55,759 nt of DNA from contig CALVJB010000004.1 in NCBI GenBank assembly GCA_944332025.1, forward strand, positions 1-55,759. The letters run 5' to 3'. Source of the stretch: an uncultured Bacilli bacterium. GTDB lineage: Bacteria > Bacillota_I > Bacilli_A > RF39 > UBA660. A program made the position numbers and the translations under genes. Under the pieces are notes generated by a model, which did no database searches, was not told the origin of the DNA, and saw only the letters and a list, made by a program, of their open reading frames with translations. Positions 52,742-55,759 of the stretch are shown in pieces (position 1 is the stretch's first letter; the number at the start of each line of letters is the position of its first letter).

Positions 52742-53962
52742 TTAACCTCCTAATACATTAATAATTATAGTTAAAGTCATACCTAATGTTATCAATAGAA
52801 GTCCTGTTAAAGCGAAAACACTTGCATTTCCATAACTATAAACATATTTAAAATCATATTGTTTTTCTTCTTGATAATCATCTTGTAAATTAGTATTATC
52901 TTCTACTACTTGTTTTTCATTAAATAAAAATTTATTATTCTTTATTTCTCTATAACTAGGCATAGTTACTATCTTTAAATCTAATGAATTAATATTACTA
53001 TACTTTCTTATAACTGGGTATCTACTATCTAGAATTTTAGATACTAAGATATTTAAATCTATTTTATCTACACTATCAATAATTTCATCAATATTAGGTA
53101 GTGAGTCTTTAGCAAGTTCACTTCTTTTAATAAAGGCAATGCAAGGAAGTGAATCAGATAAATTCAAAGCTTTCCATCTTCTATCAAAAGTTTTAAGAAC
53201 AGTAGTTTCTTCTTTTGTAGTCATATTTACATGCTTACATAAAGATTCTAAATTACTTCTACATTTATTATAATCTTTAAGATAAAAAGCAAATTTACTA
53301 TATTCTTTAAGATACTTATAATATTTACTAAGAGAAGTTAATTCAGCCATATATTCAGGACTTCTAAAAGCATAGAAATATGCCATAGCAGGGGAATCTG
53401 TAATATATAGTGTTTGGTTTTTACTATTTAAATCTTTTGAAATTATATTTTTATAATTATGATGTTCAAATATATAATTTATTCTCTTTAAGTCGTTAAT
53501 TTCTTTTACATCTTTTTTTAATACTAATCCTTCTTCATCTACTTCATCTTTATAATATGAAGGGAAGCTGTGGAAACAATAGCCATTAACAATATATTTA
53601 TTGTAGATATATTTAAGTATTAATTGTTTATTTTCTTTAGTAGTCATTTTTAAATTTATTTTTTTTGAAACAAGTTCTAAAAGTAAAGAGTTATTTTTAA
53701 TAATTAAATCTTGATGATCTTGATAAGTAGTTGCAATAGTATTTAAACGTGCTAAAAATTCGTTATTATAAGTTTCATCAGTAATTATTATTTGATATTT
53801 TATTACTAAGTCCATTATTATTAATAGAGAGTATTGATTATAATTATAAGTTTCCCCATTTATAGAAACATTAGAGACTCTATTTATAGTAGAGTTATTA
53901 TCTAAGACATTATGAAGGATTGTTAATAGTCGTTCATTTTTTAATAATGATTTAAAGTTCAT
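52742..53962 (-). CDS. Tail-anchored protein with a possible ADP-ribosyltransferase-like core
   Basis: A 406-residue protein, cytoplasmic except for a C-terminal helix (about 380-402). In the middle, YCFHSFPSYYKDEVDEEGL (128-146) followed by LYITDSPAMAYFYAF (185-199) matches the order found in PARP-like transferases: His before a turn to GL, then YxTDSxxxAxxYA. E204 or E207 shortly after is a possible third residue. This is a motif-based guess; no family was recognised. It is placed directly before fmt (one base), with a good ribosome site (AAGAAGG). Confidence 0.5.
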   Translation of the reverse strand: MNFKSLLKNERLLTILHNVLDNNSTINRVSNVSINGETYNYNQYSLLIIMDLVIKYQIIITDETYNNEFLARLNTIATTYQDHQDLIIKNNSLLLELVSKKINLKMTTKENKQLILKYIYNKYIVNGYCFHSFPSYYKDEVDEEGLVLKKDVKEINDLKRINYIFEHHNYKNIISKDLNSKNQTLYITDSPAMAYFYAFRSPEYMAELTSLSKYYKYLKEYSKFAFYLKDYNKCRSNLESLCKHVNMTTKEETTVLKTFDRRWKALNLSDSLPCIAFIKRSELAKDSLPNIDEIIDSVDKIDLNILVSKILDSRYPVIRKYSNINSLDLKIVTMPSYREIKNNKFLFNEKQVVEDNTNLQDDYQEEKQYDFKYVYSYGNASVFALTGLLLITLGMTLTIIINVLGG

Positions 53963-54033
53963 AACTATCCAACCTTCTTTCTATTATAGATTATATCAAA
54001 GAAAAAGTACTTTTACAATAAAAGTACTTTATT

Positions 54034-55491
54034 TTATACATATGTGAAATCTGTTACTCCACTATTTGCAATAGTTGAATTAGGTATTGTCCAAGTATCT
54101 CGTGTTACTAATATTTCTGTTATGTTAGTCATACCATTAAACATTGTTCTATAATCTGTTACTTTTGAAGTATCAAAACTTCTTAAATCTAAACTTTTCA
54201 AATTACTACATCCTGCAAACATTTGTGACATAGTAGTAACGTTGGTAGTATCAAAATTACTTAAATCTAATTCTGTTAAACTCCGACAACTGTTAAACAT
54301 ACTAAACATACCTGTAACATTTAAAGTGTCAAACATACTCAAATCTAAAGATATTAATTTTATGCAACCATAAAACATCATGTTCATACTAGTAACATTT
54401 GATGTATTAAAATTTTCTCCAAATGTTATTTTTGTTAAACTCATTGGTGCAGAAGTTGCTGTATTAATAGAAAACATTGAACTCATATTAGTTACATTAG
54501 AAGTATCAAAACCACTTAAATCTAATTCTGTTAAACTAGTTGATCCTGTAAACATCATTATCATATTAGTGACTAAACTAGTATCTAAATAACTTAAATC
54601 AATTGATGTTAGATTAGAAAAACCAAAAAAATATTCACCCATATAATAATTAGCAATTATCTTATCTTGTGCACCTATTGTTACTTTATATGTTCCTGCA
54701 CCTGTTCCATCATCTTCGGCATAGGCAATAACACTTCCATTCTGTTTTTCTGATATATCCCAACTTTCTATTACTCCTTCTGGTATAACTGTATCTCCTT
54801 TTGTTACTATACTTGTTACTTTACTCTTATATTCTGATGAATGAAAATCTGCACTACCTGCTGTTCTCATCATTCTATCTTCCATTGATAAGCCATCTAA
54901 TCCATAGACATTTATTTGTATTGAAAAAGATAAATTTCCTCCATCACCTTGAGGATTATAATCTTCATCTACCCACATTCTTAGTCTATATCTATTACTT
55001 TCACTAGAATTCATACTACTTGTATATAAACTCATCTCTCCTGATGGCCTTCCTGTAAAACTATTTGATGTACTCTCTTCATTATAAGTCTCTGGTGTCA
55101 TTAATTCTTCTTCACCATCATCTGTTAATCTAGTTAGATATAACTTTATATTAGATCCGTCTATCTTCCTATCACTAGTTGTTACATCTTTTGCAGATAT
55201 CTCATAATTAATGTTTACATCTCCACTAATTTGACTACTTACTGTAAAGTCAAAGTACTCTCCTTCTGTTAATCTTACTTTCCCTGTCGCGTCACGAGTT
55301 GGTAAAGCACCTGTTAAACTAATAGTATTATCAGACTCTTCATATGTCATAGTAATAGATCCTGTTGTTATTGAGTTTACTTTAGTTCCTTCTCCTGTAA
55401 ATCTAAAAGCAGCGTATGATACTCCTATTAAAGCTATTACCATTAATAGTATTAATCCTATTATTACTATCTCTTTCTTTGTCTTTTCCAT
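54034..55491 (-). CDS. Surface protein: signal-anchor start and BspA/DUF285 repeats
   Basis: A 485-residue protein. The head (helix about 8-27, then GVSYAAFRFTGEGTKVNSIT) resembles SipW-processed TasA/camelysin-type proteins. Residues about 35-200 are a beta domain. From about 290, repeats of 24 to 26 residues of type LTELDLSGFDTSNVTNMSSM (DUF285/BspA leucine-rich-like) occur five or six times. These are common on surfaces of gut Bacilli. No LPxTG signal or other anchor was seen at the end. AGGAGG precedes ATG. Confidence 0.85.
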   Translation of the reverse strand: MEKTKKEIVIIGLILLMVIALIGVSYAAFRFTGEGTKVNSITTGSITMTYEESDNTISLTGALPTRDATGKVRLTEGEYFDFTVSSQISGDVNINYEISAKDVTTSDRKIDGSNIKLYLTRLTDDGEEELMTPETYNEESTSNSFTGRPSGEMSLYTSSMNSSESNRYRLRMWVDEDYNPQGDGGNLSFSIQINVYGLDGLSMEDRMMRTAGSADFHSSEYKSKVTSIVTKGDTVIPEGVIESWDISEKQNGSVIAYAEDDGTGAGTYKVTIGAQDKIIANYYMGEYFFGFSNLTSIDLSYLDTSLVTNMIMMFTGSTSLTELDLSGFDTSNVTNMSSMFSINTATSAPMSLTKITFGENFNTSNVTSMNMMFYGCIKLISLDLSMFDTLNVTGMFSMFNSCRSLTELDLSNFDTTNVTTMSQMFAGCSNLKSLDLRSFDTSKVTDYRTMFNGMTNITEILVTRDTWTIPNSTIANSGVTDFTYV

Positions 55492-55526
55492 CTTTTACTC
55501 CTCCTCAATTTATTTTTCTCACACTA

Positions 55527-55557
55527 AAAAGAACAGAATATCTCTATCCTGCTCTTA
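55527..55557 (-). terminator. Imperfect hairpin upstream of the surface protein gene
   Basis: Arms AAGAACAGAATAT and CTATCCTGCTCTT pair with a few mismatches, with TTTTTAG after it on the minus strand. It would stop a transcript coming from the right, though no gene is seen there up to the edge. Confidence 0.4.
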
Positions 55558-55759
55558 TATCATAATGAAAGAAAGTAATTATATTACTTAATCTACAAGT
55601 AAAACTGCCTTTTATGCTTAAGGATAAAAACTGCCCCCCCCCAGGTAACATTTAGTAAACGCATTCTTGTCATATTTTTACCTGTAGATTGACGAATTAA
55701 TTTACCCCAAAAATGACGAATTATTTTACCCTGGAAATTAAAATTAGTCATATCTACTT
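55558..55759. other. Right-edge intergenic region with poly-C tract and repeats
   Basis: About 200 bp without a convincing gene. It holds two AAAACTGCC copies, a run of nine C (55634-55642), and the 24-bp repeats from about 55666. A minus-strand frame of 26 codons (MTRMRLLNVTWGG...) has no ribosome site and is not called. Confidence 0.5.
55666..55737. repeat. Three 24-bp direct repeats at the right edge
   Basis: TTTTTACC, AATTTACC and ATTTTACC end at 55682, 55706 and 55730: an exact 24-bp period. Units 2 and 3 share TGACGAATTAnTTTACCC, while unit 1 is weaker (TTGTCATATTTTTACC). The same number of units and almost the same period as the repeats before DUF4143 ATPases no. 1 and no. 2. No such gene is visible within the window. 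Confidence 0.7.

Noticed and set aside
55635-55672. Minus-strand 26-codon frame reading through the G run
   Set aside because: No ribosome site; composition and length are not convincing, although slippage at the run would shift it.

Overview
The window is AT-rich (under about 30% GC by eye), almost fully coding and uses the standard code, with TGA as stop and strong AGGAGG-type ribosome binding sites. Gene content points to a low-GC Bacillota of the Bacilli/Erysipelotrichia kind, possibly a gut lineage: gram-positive PolC, a SufCDSUB iron-sulfur operon, an LtaS-type sulfatase, PrsA, a sortase with its substrate, and Ffh. Spore-associated families (a CotD-like coat protein, two YjcZ-like micropeptides, a collagen-like GPT-repeat protein) suggest a sporulating ancestor or lifestyle. 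The exact taxon cannot be fixed by eye. No rRNA, tRNA or CRISPR array was seen.

Layout. 1-1122: a complete IS5-type insertion sequence lies in the 3' end of a J-domain gene. 1098-5990: J-domain protein, a HELIH metallopeptidase-like protein, a 54-residue membrane peptide, DUF4143 ATPase no. 1, a VOC protein, a collagen-like protein and TspO. 6067-8848: a TPR glycosyltransferase and two orphan proteins. 8863-12444: hydrolase-murF-ddl, a peptidoglycan precursor operon with a membrane-anchored MurF. 12511-16586: a cassette of orphan genes, including two degenerate laccase-domain (YlmD-like) proteins, a Cys-His-Asp triad protein, and a promoter region present twice. 16646-22113: polC and a partner. 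22212-28072: DUF4143 ATPase no. 2, a membrane protein, ferredoxin, RluB, PepF and an LtaS partner. 28076-32960: ltaS, then a thioester adhesin-sortase-membrane protein operon. 33008-35128: pyrimidine nucleoside phosphorylase, an Xre regulator and a short SSB. 35282-40344: sufCD-pepE-sufSUB. 40494-42764: HIT operon and DUF4143-type ATPase no. 3. 42868-49589: CmpB-like protein, YjcZ-like peptides, PrsA, RecX, radical SAM protein, RpoZ, an MqsR-like/Panacea toxin-antitoxin pair and a CotD-like protein. 49650-55491: ffh, fmt and neighbours, an ART-like orphan, and a DUF285 surface protein.

The most unusual signal concerns the DUF4143 ATPases. Genes no. 1 and no. 2 each carry three direct repeats of exactly 23 bp just upstream of the -35 box. 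The repeat sequence differs between the two genes, but layout and copy number agree. A third block of three repeats at an exact 24-bp period lies at the right edge without a visible gene. ATPase no. 3 has a 12-bp-arm palindrome abutting its -35 box instead. This looks like a family of self-contained modules, each an ATPase with a PD-(D/E)XK-like tail plus its own DNA element. A second notable signal is the leader of the insertion sequence: three segments are followed by their reverse complements in the same order, so the three possible stems exclude one another or form pseudoknots.
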